NCBI GenBank assembly: GCA_905235775.1
Contig: CAJOMY010000045.1
Span: 1 to 14,503 of the forward strand
From: an uncultured Bacteroidales bacterium
GTDB lineage: Bacteria; Bacteroidota; Bacteroidia; Bacteroidales; UBA932
Direction of reading: 5' to 3'
Length of the DNA stretch: 14,503 bases
Within the stretch, counting starts at the first letter, position 1. Each line of letters opens with the position of its first letter. The translations under genes were made by a program, and so were the position numbers. Shown piece by piece: positions 1 to 6,938 of this stretch. The notes beneath the pieces were generated by a model. The model did no database searches. It was not told the DNA's origin and saw only the letters and a program-made list of their open reading frames with translations.

Positions 1-497
1 TCAAGAAGGTCACCAAGAAGGATGTCCAGATCAACATCTACGAGGTGAAGCGCCCCGAGGTGGACGCCAACATCGTGGCGGACAGCATCGCCCGCCAGAT
101 CGAGGGCCGCGTGTCCTATCGCCGCGCCATCAAGATGGCCATCGCCAACACGATGCGCGTCGGCGCCGAGGGCATCAAGGTCCAGATCGCCGGTCGCGTC
201 GGCGGCGCCGAAATGGCCCGCAGCGAGATGTTCAAGGAAGGCCGCACGCCGCTCCACACGTTCCGCGCCGACATCGATTATGCCCTGGCTGTGGCCAACA
301 CCAAGGTCGGCACCCTCGGTATCAAGGTGTGGATCTGCAACGGTGAGCGCTACGGCAAACAGGACCTCACGCCTGCCGCCCTGGCCGCTGCCAATGCGCA
401 GGCCACCGGTCAGAACCGGGGTGGTGGCCGCGGTGGCGACCGTCGTCCCCGCCGGGATGGCGACCGCGACCGTCGTCCGCGTCGCGATAACAAGTAA
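1..497 (+). CDS. rpsC: 30S ribosomal protein S3, C-terminal part (5' end outside window)
   Basis: This is the C-terminal part of ribosomal protein S3, a 30S head protein at the mRNA entry channel. The reading frame is open from base 3 and ends with TAA at 495-497. The GTG at 45 is internal, because the same frame continues upstream without a stop. The visible part is the S3 C-terminal domain, with the family core GRVSYRRAIKMAI, a glycine-rich GRVGGAEMAR loop, and a TLGIKVWI strand. After this the protein ends in a tail of about 25 residues made mostly of Arg, Gly and Asp (RGGGRGGDRRPRR followed by a near repeat). Basic disordered tails on S3 occur in Bacteroidota, so I regard the tail as genuine. 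The next gene should be rplP, but it lies about 10.1 kb downstream. Identification is certain; only the 5' end is missing. Confidence 0.97.
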   Translation, partial: KKVTKKDVQINIYEVKRPEVDANIVADSIARQIEGRVSYRRAIKMAIANTMRVGAEGIKVQIAGRVGGAEMARSEMFKEGRTPLHTFRADIDYALAVANTKVGTLGIKVWICNGERYGKQDLTPAALAAANAQATGQNRGGGRGGDRRPRRDGDRDRRPRRDNK

Positions 498-501
498 TGG
501 A

Positions 502-531
502 TTGACTTTTATCAATTTATTGCTATATTTG
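502..531 (+). promoter_or_regulatory. Bacteroidetes-type promoter for the tlpA-uvrC-pnuC run
   Basis: TTG at 502-504 is followed by a 19-nt spacer and TATATTTG at 524-531, a full match to the Bacteroidetes -33/-7 consensus (TTG...TAnnTTTG). It starts five bases after the rpsC stop codon. Transcription would begin around 536-539, about 55 nt before the chosen tlpA start. The -7 element shares base 531 with the first base of the hairpin that follows rpsC. Confidence 0.75.
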
Positions 532-563
532 AAGCCGGTTCCGGAAATGTCGGGACCGGCTTC
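531..563 (+). terminator. Hairpin terminator after rpsC
   Basis: The arms 531-542 and 552-563 form a 12-bp GC-rich stem with one G-U pair and a 9-nt loop. Only a short weak T-containing stretch (TTCTTGTAGT) follows, so termination may be partial. It closes the transcript of the upstream half of the S10 cluster. Transcripts from the overlapping promoter would start inside the left arm and could not form the full stem. Confidence 0.65.
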
Positions 564-592
564 TTGTAGTGTATGAATTTAGTATGATTCAA

Positions 593-1477
593 ATGAAGAA
601 ATTGATTTTGATCGCAGCGGCGGCGCTGGTGGCGCTCGCCGGCTGCAAGCAGGTGAAATCCAGCCAGGAAGCGCTGGACGAATTCAATGCCGCTTACGCC
701 GAGTTGATGGAGGCCTATCGCGCCGACGCGCAGGCGGTCGATGAGGACGAATCCCTTACCGACGAGCAGAAAGAGGCCCGGTGGGAGGAGTTGCAGGATG
801 CGACCATCGCCCAGATGACCGCCACCGGCAAGGACTTTCTCAAGAAATACGGCAAGGACACCCTCGTGGCTCCGACCGTGATCGGACACATCTACGCCTA
901 CCTGAACGATGACGAGCTGGACGGGGTCCTCGCGTCCGTCAGCCCCGAGCTGAAGGAGAGCAACAAGCTTATCGCCAGCATCGCCGAAGACCTGGCCTAC
1001 CGCAAGTCCACCGCCGTGGGCAGCCAGTTCGTGGACTTCACCGTGGACCACGTGGCTGGTGTGGACAAGGATGGCAACCCGATCTACGAGAAGAAGAACC
1101 TGTCCGACTTCGTCGGCAAGGGCAAAGTCATGCTCGTGGACTTCTGGTCTCCCTGGTGCCCGCCCTGCAAGGCCGAGATTCCCAACATCAAAGCCGTCTG
1201 GGAGAAGTACCACGGTGATGACTTCGACGTGCTGAGCGTCGCGGTCTGGGAGGAGAGCCGCAAGATGGACTGGCACAACACCATCGACACCGCCGCCTTC
1301 TACGGCATGAAGTGGCAGCAGCTCAACAACGGCCACAAGGAACCGGCCACCCTCTACGGCATCAGCGGCATCCCGCACATGATCCTGTTCGACAAGGACG
1401 GCACCATCCTCAAGCGCGGGGACGACCTGCGTGGCGCCGCGACGGAAAAGGCCGTCGCCGAAGTCCTTGGACGTTAG
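593..1477 (+). CDS. TlpA-like thioredoxin-fold lipoprotein
   Basis: This is a predicted envelope thiol-disulfide oxidoreductase of the TlpA/ResA type. The frame is open from a GTG at 569, but the ATG at 593 gives a clean lipoprotein signal peptide: MKK, a hydrophobic stretch, then lipobox LAGC with Cys18 as the lipidated residue. Residues 20-140 are a helical, charged region without an obvious catalytic motif. A thioredoxin-like domain occupies about 144-294, with active site WCPPC (Cys189, Cys192) and the cis-proline loop GIPH (Pro261). The length of 294 aa is usual for Bacteroidetes members, which carry an N-terminal domain of their own. The gene is first in a run with uvrC and pnuC and overlaps uvrC at its 3' end. 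The substrate is unknown; such proteins typically reduce cytochrome c or other periplasmic disulfides. The ATG at 584 is an alternative start. Confidence 0.88.
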   Translation: MKKLILIAAAALVALAGCKQVKSSQEALDEFNAAYAELMEAYRADAQAVDEDESLTDEQKEARWEELQDATIAQMTATGKDFLKKYGKDTLVAPTVIGHIYAYLNDDELDGVLASVSPELKESNKLIASIAEDLAYRKSTAVGSQFVDFTVDHVAGVDKDGNPIYEKKNLSDFVGKGKVMLVDFWSPWCPPCKAEIPNIKAVWEKYHGDDFDVLSVAVWEESRKMDWHNTIDTAAFYGMKWQQLNNGHKEPATLYGISGIPHMILFDKDGTILKRGDDLRGAATEKAVAEVLGR

Positions 1478-3260
1478 GGAGAAAATACAGCTTTTACCGC
1501 ATTCCCCGGGTGTCTACCGCTATTATGACGCTTCGGGGAATGTGATCTATGTGGGCAAGGCCAAGGACTTGTCCAAACGGGTCGCGCAGTATTTCGTCGA
1601 CCCCGCGCGGCTCACGGTCAAGACGCGGCTGCTGGTGTCGAAGATTGCGGACCTGCAGTATTCCGTCGTGGACACGGAAGCGGACGCACTGTTGCTGGAG
1701 AACAACCTCATCAAGCAGTACAAACCCCGCTACAACATCCTGCTCAAGGATTCCAAGACCTACCCGTGGATCTGCGTGACCGCCGACGAATTCCCCCGGG
1801 TCTTCCTGACGCGCCGCGTGCAGAAGAACGGCTCCCGCTACTTCGGGCCCTACAGCTCCGTCATGCATGCCCGGGCGCTGCTGGAGTTCTTCCGCGAGAC
1901 CTATCCGCTGCGGTCCTGCAAGCTCAAGATAAGCTCCGACGCCGTCCTGCGCGGCAAGTTCCGTCCCTGTCTGGACTACCATATCGGTCGCTGCAAAGGC
2001 TGCTGCATCGGCGCCGTGTCCCGGGAGGAGTATGCGCTCTGGATCGACGAGATCGTGCGTCAGCTCTCCGGCGGGCTGAACGGAATCATCCGGGACTACA
2101 AGGCGCGGATGGCCGAAGCAGCCGAAGCCCTGGACTTCGAGACGGCACAACTCTACAAGCTGCGCATGGATGCCCTGCAGAAACATTACGCCAAGAGCAT
2201 CGTCACGGCCGCGGGCGAACGCGACGTGGACGTGTTCGCCCTCGAGCTTGACGGCGCCGAGGCCTTCGGCAGTTTTCTGCGCATTCGCGGCGGTGCCATC
2301 ATCCAGTCGCTCAACCTGGGCTTCAAGATGAACATCGAGGAGGAGCGGGCGGCAGTGCTGAGCGAATTCATCGCGGAGATCAGTTCCAAGTTCGGCGCGC
2401 TGAGCGGCGAGGTCATCGTCCCGTTCCTGCCGGACGTCGAGCTGGAGGGCGTCTCGTTCAAGATCCCCGTGCGCGGCGACAAGCTTGCCCTGCTGGAGCT
2501 GGGCGCCAAGAACGCCCGGGAGTTCCGGGCCCATTCGCTCAAACAGCGGGAGCATACCAATCCCGACGAATACCGCACTGCGGTGCTTGAGGAGCTCCGC
2601 AAGGCCCTCGGCATGAAGGAGTTGCCCGTGCACATGGAATGTTTCGACAACTCCAACATCCAGGGCACGAATCCGGTGGCCTCCTGCGTGGTGTTCCGGA
2701 ATGCGGAGCCCTCCAAGAAAGACTACCGCAAATTCAAGATCAAGACGGTCGTGGGCGCCAACGACTATGCCTCGATGAAGGAGGTCGTGAACCGCCGCTA
2801 CGCACGCATGCTGGAAGAAGCCCCGGACGACCTGCCGCAGCTGGTGGTGATCGACGGCGGCAAGGGCCAGCTGGACTTCGCCTGGCAGGCGCTCTGCGAA
2901 CTGGGCATCCAGGACCGCCTGACCGTGGTTGGCCTGGCGAAGCGCCTCGAGGAGGTGATCCGGGTGGGGGATCCGTATCCGCTCTTCCTGGACCGCAACT
3001 CGCAGGCTCTCAAGGTTCTGCAGCGTATCCGCGACGAGGCGCACCGCTTCGGCATCACCTTCCACCGTTCCCTGCGCAGCAAAGCCGCCATCCAGTCGGC
3101 ACTGCGCGCCATTCCGGGCGTGGGGGAGCAGACGGAACAGCGCCTGCTGATGCACTTCGGCAGCGTGGCCCGCATTGCTGCCGCGCCGGAGGCGGACCTG
3201 GCGGCGCTGGTAGGGCCTGCACTGGCAAAACGAATTCACGAACAACTTCAACATGGATAA
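1467..3260 (+). CDS. uvrC: UvrABC system protein C (excinuclease subunit)
   Basis: UvrC makes both incisions around DNA lesions bound by UvrA-UvrB in nucleotide excision repair. Numbered from the TTG at 1467 (597 aa), the parts are as follows. A GIY-YIG nuclease lies at about 13-90 (GVY at 15-17, YVG at 28-30). The cysteines at 151, 168, 176 and 179/180 match the region that binds an iron-sulfur cluster in E. coli UvrC. A UVR motif that contacts UvrB lies at about 205-240. The RNase H-like 5' nuclease has its DDH triad at Asp394 (CFDNSN), Asp463 (VIDGGKGQ) and His526 (DEAHRF). A helix-hairpin-helix lies at about 545-595. The start is uncertain: no ATG precedes the conserved GIY-YIG region, so TTG 1467 or GTG 1431 must be used, both inside tlpA. 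The stop overlaps the pnuC start by 8 bp, which suggests translational coupling. Confidence 0.96.
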   Translation: MDVREKIQLLPHSPGVYRYYDASGNVIYVGKAKDLSKRVAQYFVDPARLTVKTRLLVSKIADLQYSVVDTEADALLLENNLIKQYKPRYNILLKDSKTYPWICVTADEFPRVFLTRRVQKNGSRYFGPYSSVMHARALLEFFRETYPLRSCKLKISSDAVLRGKFRPCLDYHIGRCKGCCIGAVSREEYALWIDEIVRQLSGGLNGIIRDYKARMAEAAEALDFETAQLYKLRMDALQKHYAKSIVTAAGERDVDVFALELDGAEAFGSFLRIRGGAIIQSLNLGFKMNIEEERAAVLSEFIAEISSKFGALSGEVIVPFLPDVELEGVSFKIPVRGDKLALLELGAKNAREFRAHSLKQREHTNPDEYRTAVLEELRKALGMKELPVHMECFDNSNIQGTNPVASCVVFRNAEPSKKDYRKFKIKTVVGANDYASMKEVVNRRYARMLEEAPDDLPQLVVIDGGKGQLDFAWQALCELGIQDRLTVVGLAKRLEEVIRVGDPYPLFLDRNSQALKVLQRIRDEAHRFGITFHRSLRSKAAIQSALRAIPGVGEQTEQRLLMHFGSVARIAAAPEADLAALVGPALAKRIHEQLQHG

Positions 3261-3999
3261 GAGGTCGGACCTTTTCAACAAGATTTTCAATCTCTTCGTC
3301 CTGGTCGGGATGACGGTGGTGACCCTCATCGTGACGGGCATCAAGCTGGGCGACGCGGAAGGCGGACAGGCCCTGCTCATCATCGCCGCCGCCGGCTCGC
3401 TCGCCGGCGTGCTGGCCAACGTCCTGTCGGCCAACGGCCGCATCCTCACCTTCCTGTTCGGCCTGATCGACGTTGCGATCTACGGGGCCATGTGCCTGAC
3501 CGGCGCGAAATACGGCAACGCCGCCCTGCACCTGCTCTATTTCCTGCCGATGCAGGTGGTGGGCTTCGTGCAGTGGAGGAAGCGGGGGGCCGGCGAAGGC
3601 GAACGGGTCCGCGCCCGGCGGCTGGACGGGAGCCGGTGGCTGCTCCTCGGCGGTATTTTCCTCGCCGGGCTGGTGGCGGCATATTTCGTCCTCTGTGCGC
3701 TGGACAAGACCGAAGCGGCCGGCGTGGTGCGCTGGCTCGTGCTGACGGATGCCCTGTCCATGATGTGCAACATCCTGGGGCAATACCTGATGTCGACGGC
3801 CTACATGGAGCAGTGGTTCTTCTGGATCGGGGTCAATATCGCGTCCGTGGTGATGTGGGTGCTGACGCTGCGCCAGACGCCCGACTCCTCCTACGCGCTG
3901 ATTTATGTGGTGAAGTACAGCTTCTATCTGCTGAACTCGCTCAACGGCCTGCGGATCTGGCTGGGGCTGTCAAAGCGCGGCCGCAGTTTGGATAATTGA
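3253..3999 (+). CDS. pnuC: PnuC family nicotinamide mononucleotide/riboside (or related vitamin) transporter
   Basis: This is an inner-membrane transporter of 248 aa with about seven hydrophobic segments, the first at roughly residues 10-31 and the last ending near 238. The PnuC pattern is visible in FGLIDVAIYG, then KYGNA, then QVVGFVQW at about 69-108, and its internal repeat in LTDALSMMCNILGQYLM and QWFFWIGVN at about 164-195, ending in VKYSFYLLNSLNGLRIW. PnuC proteins move nicotinamide riboside or related vitamins by facilitated diffusion, with trapping by a cytosolic kinase. Some Bacteroidetes paralogues move thiamine. I see no riboswitch upstream and no kinase gene nearby, so the substrate stays open. 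The ATG lies within the last codons of uvrC (ATGGATAA shared). The acpP promoter overlaps the 3' end of the gene. Confidence 0.9.
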   Translation: MDKRSDLFNKIFNLFVLVGMTVVTLIVTGIKLGDAEGGQALLIIAAAGSLAGVLANVLSANGRILTFLFGLIDVAIYGAMCLTGAKYGNAALHLLYFLPMQVVGFVQWRKRGAGEGERVRARRLDGSRWLLLGGIFLAGLVAAYFVLCALDKTEAAGVVRWLVLTDALSMMCNILGQYLMSTAYMEQWFFWIGVNIASVVMWVLTLRQTPDSSYALIYVVKYSFYLLNSLNGLRIWLGLSKRGRSLDN

Positions 4000-4018
4000 A
4001 AAAATATGATTTACTTTG
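3987..4018 (+). promoter_or_regulatory. Promoter of acpP
   Basis: TTTG at 3987-3990, a 20-nt spacer and TTACTTTG at 4011-4018 form a near-consensus Bacteroidetes promoter (one deviation from TAnnTTTG). The upstream element lies in the last codons of pnuC. The expected leader is about 45-50 nt, AT-rich, with no clear Shine-Dalgarno sequence, which is normal for this phylum. Confidence 0.7.
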
Positions 4019-4071
4019 CAAAGATTTTGACGCGTTGAAAGTACTAACAAAACCTTTATATTTTTTAAATC

Positions 4072-4314
4072 ATGGAATACGCAGAAATCGTAGAAAAAGT
4101 GAAAGCGATCATTGTCGACAAGCTCGGCGTGGAGCCTTCCGAGGTTACTGAGACCGCTAATTTCACCAATGACCTGGGTGCTGACTCCCTGGACACCGTG
4201 GAGCTTCTGATGGAGTTCGAGAAGGTGTTCGGCATCAAGATTCCCGATGAGGAGACCAGCACGATCGCTACGGTCAAGGACGCTTGCGACAAAGTTGCCG
4301 AGAAGCTCGCCTAA
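4072..4314 (+). CDS. acpP: Acyl carrier protein
   Basis: This 80-aa acidic protein carries growing acyl chains in fatty acid synthesis as thioesters on a 4'-phosphopantetheine arm. The attachment site is Ser39 in the motif GADSLD, followed by the recognition helix TVELLMEFEKVFGIKIPDEE. The length and the four-helix pattern are those of housekeeping AcpP. The gene has its own promoter and its own terminator, so it looks monocistronic. In many Bacteroidales acpP is followed directly by fabF and rnc; here the next gene is a convergent DUF4270 gene, so that pairing is lost at this locus. Codon use (few rare codons, many GAG/AAG/CTG) suggests high expression. Confidence 0.97.
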   Translation: MEYAEIVEKVKAIIVDKLGVEPSEVTETANFTNDLGADSLDTVELLMEFEKVFGIKIPDEETSTIATVKDACDKVAEKLA

Positions 4315-4340
4315 TCCCGTTCAGAAAATCCGAAAATCAA

Positions 4341-4377
4341 GACCGGCCTGCATGTCTGCAAGGCCGGTCTCTTTTTT
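4341..4377 (+). terminator. Strong intrinsic terminator between acpP and the convergent DUF4270 gene
   Basis: A 9-bp perfect stem (4341-4349 with 4361-4369) extends inward by three more pairs after one bulged A, and is followed by TCTTTTTT. It is a classical rho-independent terminator for acpP. On the minus strand the stem is followed by TTGATTTTC, so it may also act, more weakly, on the DUF4270 transcript. Confidence 0.9.
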
Positions 4378-4385
4378 CTGTTCTT

Positions 4386-6059
4386 TTATTCCTGGCTCGG
4401 CAGGGCGAAGACTAGCCGGAGGATCGGGACGTCCCCGTCGTGCTGCGGCCCGTGGAGCGCGGCGCGGTAGAAGCGGTCCACGTCCAGCTTGATGCTGATC
4501 GACGTGGAAGTCTGCGACTGGCTCATCTGCTGGGCCATCATGGCGTAGGTCAGGTAATTGTTGTAATAACTGCCATAGCTGCCGTATCCGCTGCCATACC
4601 CGCCGTATCCGCCGCCGTACATGCCGTTGTAGTAGCTCTGGTAGGCCAGGTAATTCATCATCTCCTGCTGCTCCTGGCTGGCGGTGGTGACCGTGGTTTG
4701 CGTCTCCTGGGCGTTCACCAGCAGCCAGATGTCATAGTTGCCGGCCAGCAGGTTCTTGGTCGAAGTCTTGTCCGTGGCGCTCTCATCGATCTTGAGGATC
4801 TCCTGCATGTGGTAGGTGATGTCCGGGGCGTAGCGGAGCAGTGAACGGTCCACATTACCCTGGTTCTCGCTGCTGGAACTGGCGTCCGTCAGGCCCATGT
4901 ACGTGATGATATCATCCTCGTCTTCGTCGTCCCCTTCCAAGGTGAAGCGGCAGGTGGGCGAAAGGCGGTAAGGCCAGTAGGCCATGTCTTTGTAGTCCTC
5001 CGGGAAGTCGAAGGGGAAGATGAGGGACGCCTTGTTGATGATCGCATCCTGCGGATTGCCGCCGGCCTGGATGATGGCCTGCTCCACCTGGTGCTTGAGT
5101 CCCCGGGCGGGGATCACGGGCTTGAGCCCGCCGCCGCCTTCGATCCAGATTTTGTCCGACGCTTCGCCGGCCCGGCTGCGGGTCTGCTGGCCCGTGTAGT
5201 TGAGGGCGTACTGCGGGAAAGTACCTGTGTAAGTTGCGAAGAGCGAGTCGAGATCGTAGAAATCGGTGACCCCGTACCAGAAGTTGACGGTCGTATCCTT
5301 GCGCACCCCGCAGAACTCGGCGGAGTAGCTCAGGGAGGCGAAGTTGCCCAGGACATAGTAGTTGTTCTTGTCGTAGGGCATCTGGACCTCCAGCATGTTG
5401 ATACGGCCGCCGTCGCCATCCGGCGTCTCGGTCTCAAGATAGATGCCCGGGAACTTGGCGAGGTAGGTCTCAATGTCCATGAGATCGTCCTGGGTAATGC
5501 TCATGTATCTCTTGCCGAACTCCTCGGTGAACTCGAAAGTCAGGGAGTCGGTACCGTTGAGGACGGGCGTCCCCTTGACGATGCTCTCGGTGCCGTGCGA
5601 GATGGCGCGGTTGACGTCGTAATCGACGGAGGGGTCCAGCGGCCGGTCCAGCTCATAGACATGCACATGCTGGAGGATGTTGGCCTGGGTCTGGTCGAAC
5701 ACGCAGACGGAGTCGCACGCGGCGGCGAAGCGGAAACGCCTGAAGACGGGGTTCTGGCCCATGTCGAGCTTGTCTCCCAGGAACAACGGCACGAGCGTGA
5801 CGGCGCTGGCGCGGGTGGTCAGCCCGTATTCCGGCTCACGGATGGCGCCGATGGTCATGCGGGAATCGGAATAGCCGGACAGGTTGTCGGCCATCTGCAT
5901 CGTGATGCCCTCCAGGGGGATGTCGACGGTGTGGAAGGTGTACGTCTCCACGATCGGGACCAGGCTGCCGCCGAGGGTGGTGTTGGTTTCTATGCAGGAA
6001 TAGCAGCAGACGAGGGCTGCCGCCAATGCAAGGACTCTTGTCTTCATCTTAGATTTCAT
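4386..6059 (-). CDS. DUF4270 family lipoprotein
   Basis: This is a large lipoprotein of the Bacteroidetes-specific DUF4270 family, whose function is unknown. The open frame extends upstream to 6224, but the N-terminus that makes sense is MKSKMKTRVLALAAALVCCYSC, starting at 6059 (557 aa) and ending in a signal-peptidase II type cysteine, probably Cys22. The ATG at 6047 is an equally good start. The chosen start overlaps the stop of the upstream GT5 gene by 11 bp; the alternative leaves a 1-bp gap. Both point to an operon. The mature region is rich in beta-strand-like segments and Tyr/Thr, in keeping with an exported protein. Near the C-terminus lies a Gly/Tyr-rich low-complexity run (MYGGGYGGYGSGYGSYGSYY). 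The pairing with a short glycogen-synthase-like gene is common in Bacteroidales. Confidence 0.85.
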   Translation of the reverse strand: MKSKMKTRVLALAAALVCCYSCIETNTTLGGSLVPIVETYTFHTVDIPLEGITMQMADNLSGYSDSRMTIGAIREPEYGLTTRASAVTLVPLFLGDKLDMGQNPVFRRFRFAAACDSVCVFDQTQANILQHVHVYELDRPLDPSVDYDVNRAISHGTESIVKGTPVLNGTDSLTFEFTEEFGKRYMSITQDDLMDIETYLAKFPGIYLETETPDGDGGRINMLEVQMPYDKNNYYVLGNFASLSYSAEFCGVRKDTTVNFWYGVTDFYDLDSLFATYTGTFPQYALNYTGQQTRSRAGEASDKIWIEGGGGLKPVIPARGLKHQVEQAIIQAGGNPQDAIINKASLIFPFDFPEDYKDMAYWPYRLSPTCRFTLEGDDEDEDDIITYMGLTDASSSSENQGNVDRSLLRYAPDITYHMQEILKIDESATDKTSTKNLLAGNYDIWLLVNAQETQTTVTTASQEQQEMMNYLAYQSYYNGMYGGGYGGYGSGYGSYGSYYNNYLTYAMMAQQMSQSQTSTSISIKLDVDRFYRAALHGPQHDGDVPILRLVFALPSQE

Positions 6060-6867
6060 CGTAAAAACTGCAGTACGAATCGATGTAGCTGCCATCCTCC
6101 AGGGCCTTGCGGTCGAAGGGAAGGATCGGAAGCCCGAGCGACTTGCAGTAGTCCAGGATCTCCGGTTCGACCCGTTCGGCACCCAGGATGACACCGTCGG
6201 CGTACCGGACGGCCAATTTAGCAAGATTTATGCCAGTGGGGTCTTCAAGCAGGGCCACGTCCTCGCGGGCCAGACCGCCGAAACAAGCCTTCTCCGCGAA
6301 GGCGGCGTCGAAGGGCTCCCGGGGCGTGTCGTCGTACAGCGACAGGACGACCTTGCTGTTGGAGAAAATGGGATCGTCTTTATAGGCTTTCTTGAGGTAG
6401 GCGGGGAGAAGGTGCGAGATCCAGCCCTGGCAGTGAATCACATCGGGGGCCCAGCGGAGCTTCTTGACTGTCTCAAGCACGCCACGCGCGAAGAAGACCG
6501 TCCGTTCGTCATTGTCCCCGAAGGCCTTGCCGGAAGCGTCGCAGAAAGGCTGCTTGCGGCGGAAATAGTCTTCATTGTCAATGAAGTAGACCTGAATGCG
6601 AGCGGAGGAGATGGAGGCGACCTTGATGATCAGCGGGCGGTCCACCTCGGCGATGATGATGTTCATGCCGGAGAGGCGGATCACTTCGTGGAGCTGGTTC
6701 TTGCGCTCGTTGATGCAGCCGTAACGAGGCATGAATGAGCGGATTTCCCGTTTTCGCTCCTGGATGCCCTGCGGGAGATAGCGGCCGACGTTGGCGATAT
6801 CCGACTCCGGGAGATAGGGAACAATCTCGGAGTTGACAAAAAGAATCTTCTGCTTGATATCGCTCAT
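6049..6867 (-). CDS. Short GT5 glycogen/starch synthase-like protein (N-terminal domain only)
   Basis: This 272-aa protein resembles the first Rossmann domain of GT5 glycogen synthases: KILFVNSEIVPYL at 8-19, FMPRYG at 45-50, and VIHCQGW followed by SHLLPAYLKKAY around 160-180. The C-terminal GT-B domain of full-length GlgA (about 470-500 aa) is missing; the frame closes normally with TAA after ...YCSFYDEI, so this is the family's usual short form rather than a frameshift. Two GlgA hallmarks are altered: the ADP-glucose-binding KTGGL is replaced by PESDI (20-24), and HxHDW reads HCQGW. Databases label this family 'glycogen synthase', but catalysis of that kind is doubtful. The start at 6867 is the only Met before the conserved strand; the frame upstream (to 6957) runs into the promoter region. 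It forms an operon with the DUF4270 gene. Confidence 0.8.
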   Translation of the reverse strand: MSDIKQKILFVNSEIVPYLPESDIANVGRYLPQGIQERKREIRSFMPRYGCINERKNQLHEVIRLSGMNIIIAEVDRPLIIKVASISSARIQVYFIDNEDYFRRKQPFCDASGKAFGDNDERTVFFARGVLETVKKLRWAPDVIHCQGWISHLLPAYLKKAYKDDPIFSNSKVVLSLYDDTPREPFDAAFAEKACFGGLAREDVALLEDPTGINLAKLAVRYADGVILGAERVEPEILDYCKSLGLPILPFDRKALEDGSYIDSYCSFYDEI

Positions 6868-6872
6868 ATCCA

Positions 6873-6880
6873 CAAAGATA
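6873..6880 (-). promoter_or_regulatory. -7 element of the GT5-DUF4270 promoter
   Basis: TATCTTTG on the minus strand matches TAnnTTTG exactly. Only five bases (TGGAT) separate it from the ATG at 6867, so the mRNA would be leaderless or nearly so. No clear TTTG element is seen at the expected upstream distance. Confidence 0.6.
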
Positions 6881-6911
6881 AGAATTATTTTTCGATTTTT
6901 CGTCTTTTCAC

Positions 6912-6919
6912 TATCTTTG
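6912..6919 (+). promoter_or_regulatory. -7 element of the ftsX operon promoter
   Basis: TATCTTTG matches TAnnTTTG exactly and lies 19 nt before the ftsX ATG, giving a predicted leader of about 12-15 nt. A TTTTCG about 17 nt upstream may serve as a weak -33 element. It faces away from the minus-strand TATCTTTG within a 71-bp intergenic region. Confidence 0.65.
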
Positions 6920-6938
6920 AGGTCTAAATTGGTGGAAT

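Noticed and set aside
512..1378. A 288-aa minus-strand frame opposite the TlpA-like gene
   Set aside because: The plus strand shows a lipobox, WCPPC and a cis-proline loop. The minus frame is Val/Leu/His-rich without motifs and runs through the terminator.
3200..3260. A vitamin- or NAD-responsive riboswitch controlling pnuC
   Set aside because: There is no untranslated leader: pnuC starts inside uvrC, so no room exists for a riboswitch.
1494..3449. A 651-aa open frame on the minus strand opposite uvrC
   Set aside because: It is the mirror of uvrC caused by high GC at third positions. The translation is rich in His, Gln, Val and Leu with no recognisable domain, while the plus strand has all UvrC motifs.
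5091..6191. A 366-aa plus-strand open frame opposite the DUF4270 and GT5 genes
   Set aside because: It is antisense to two recognisable genes, has no family motif, and its composition is typical of a shadow frame.
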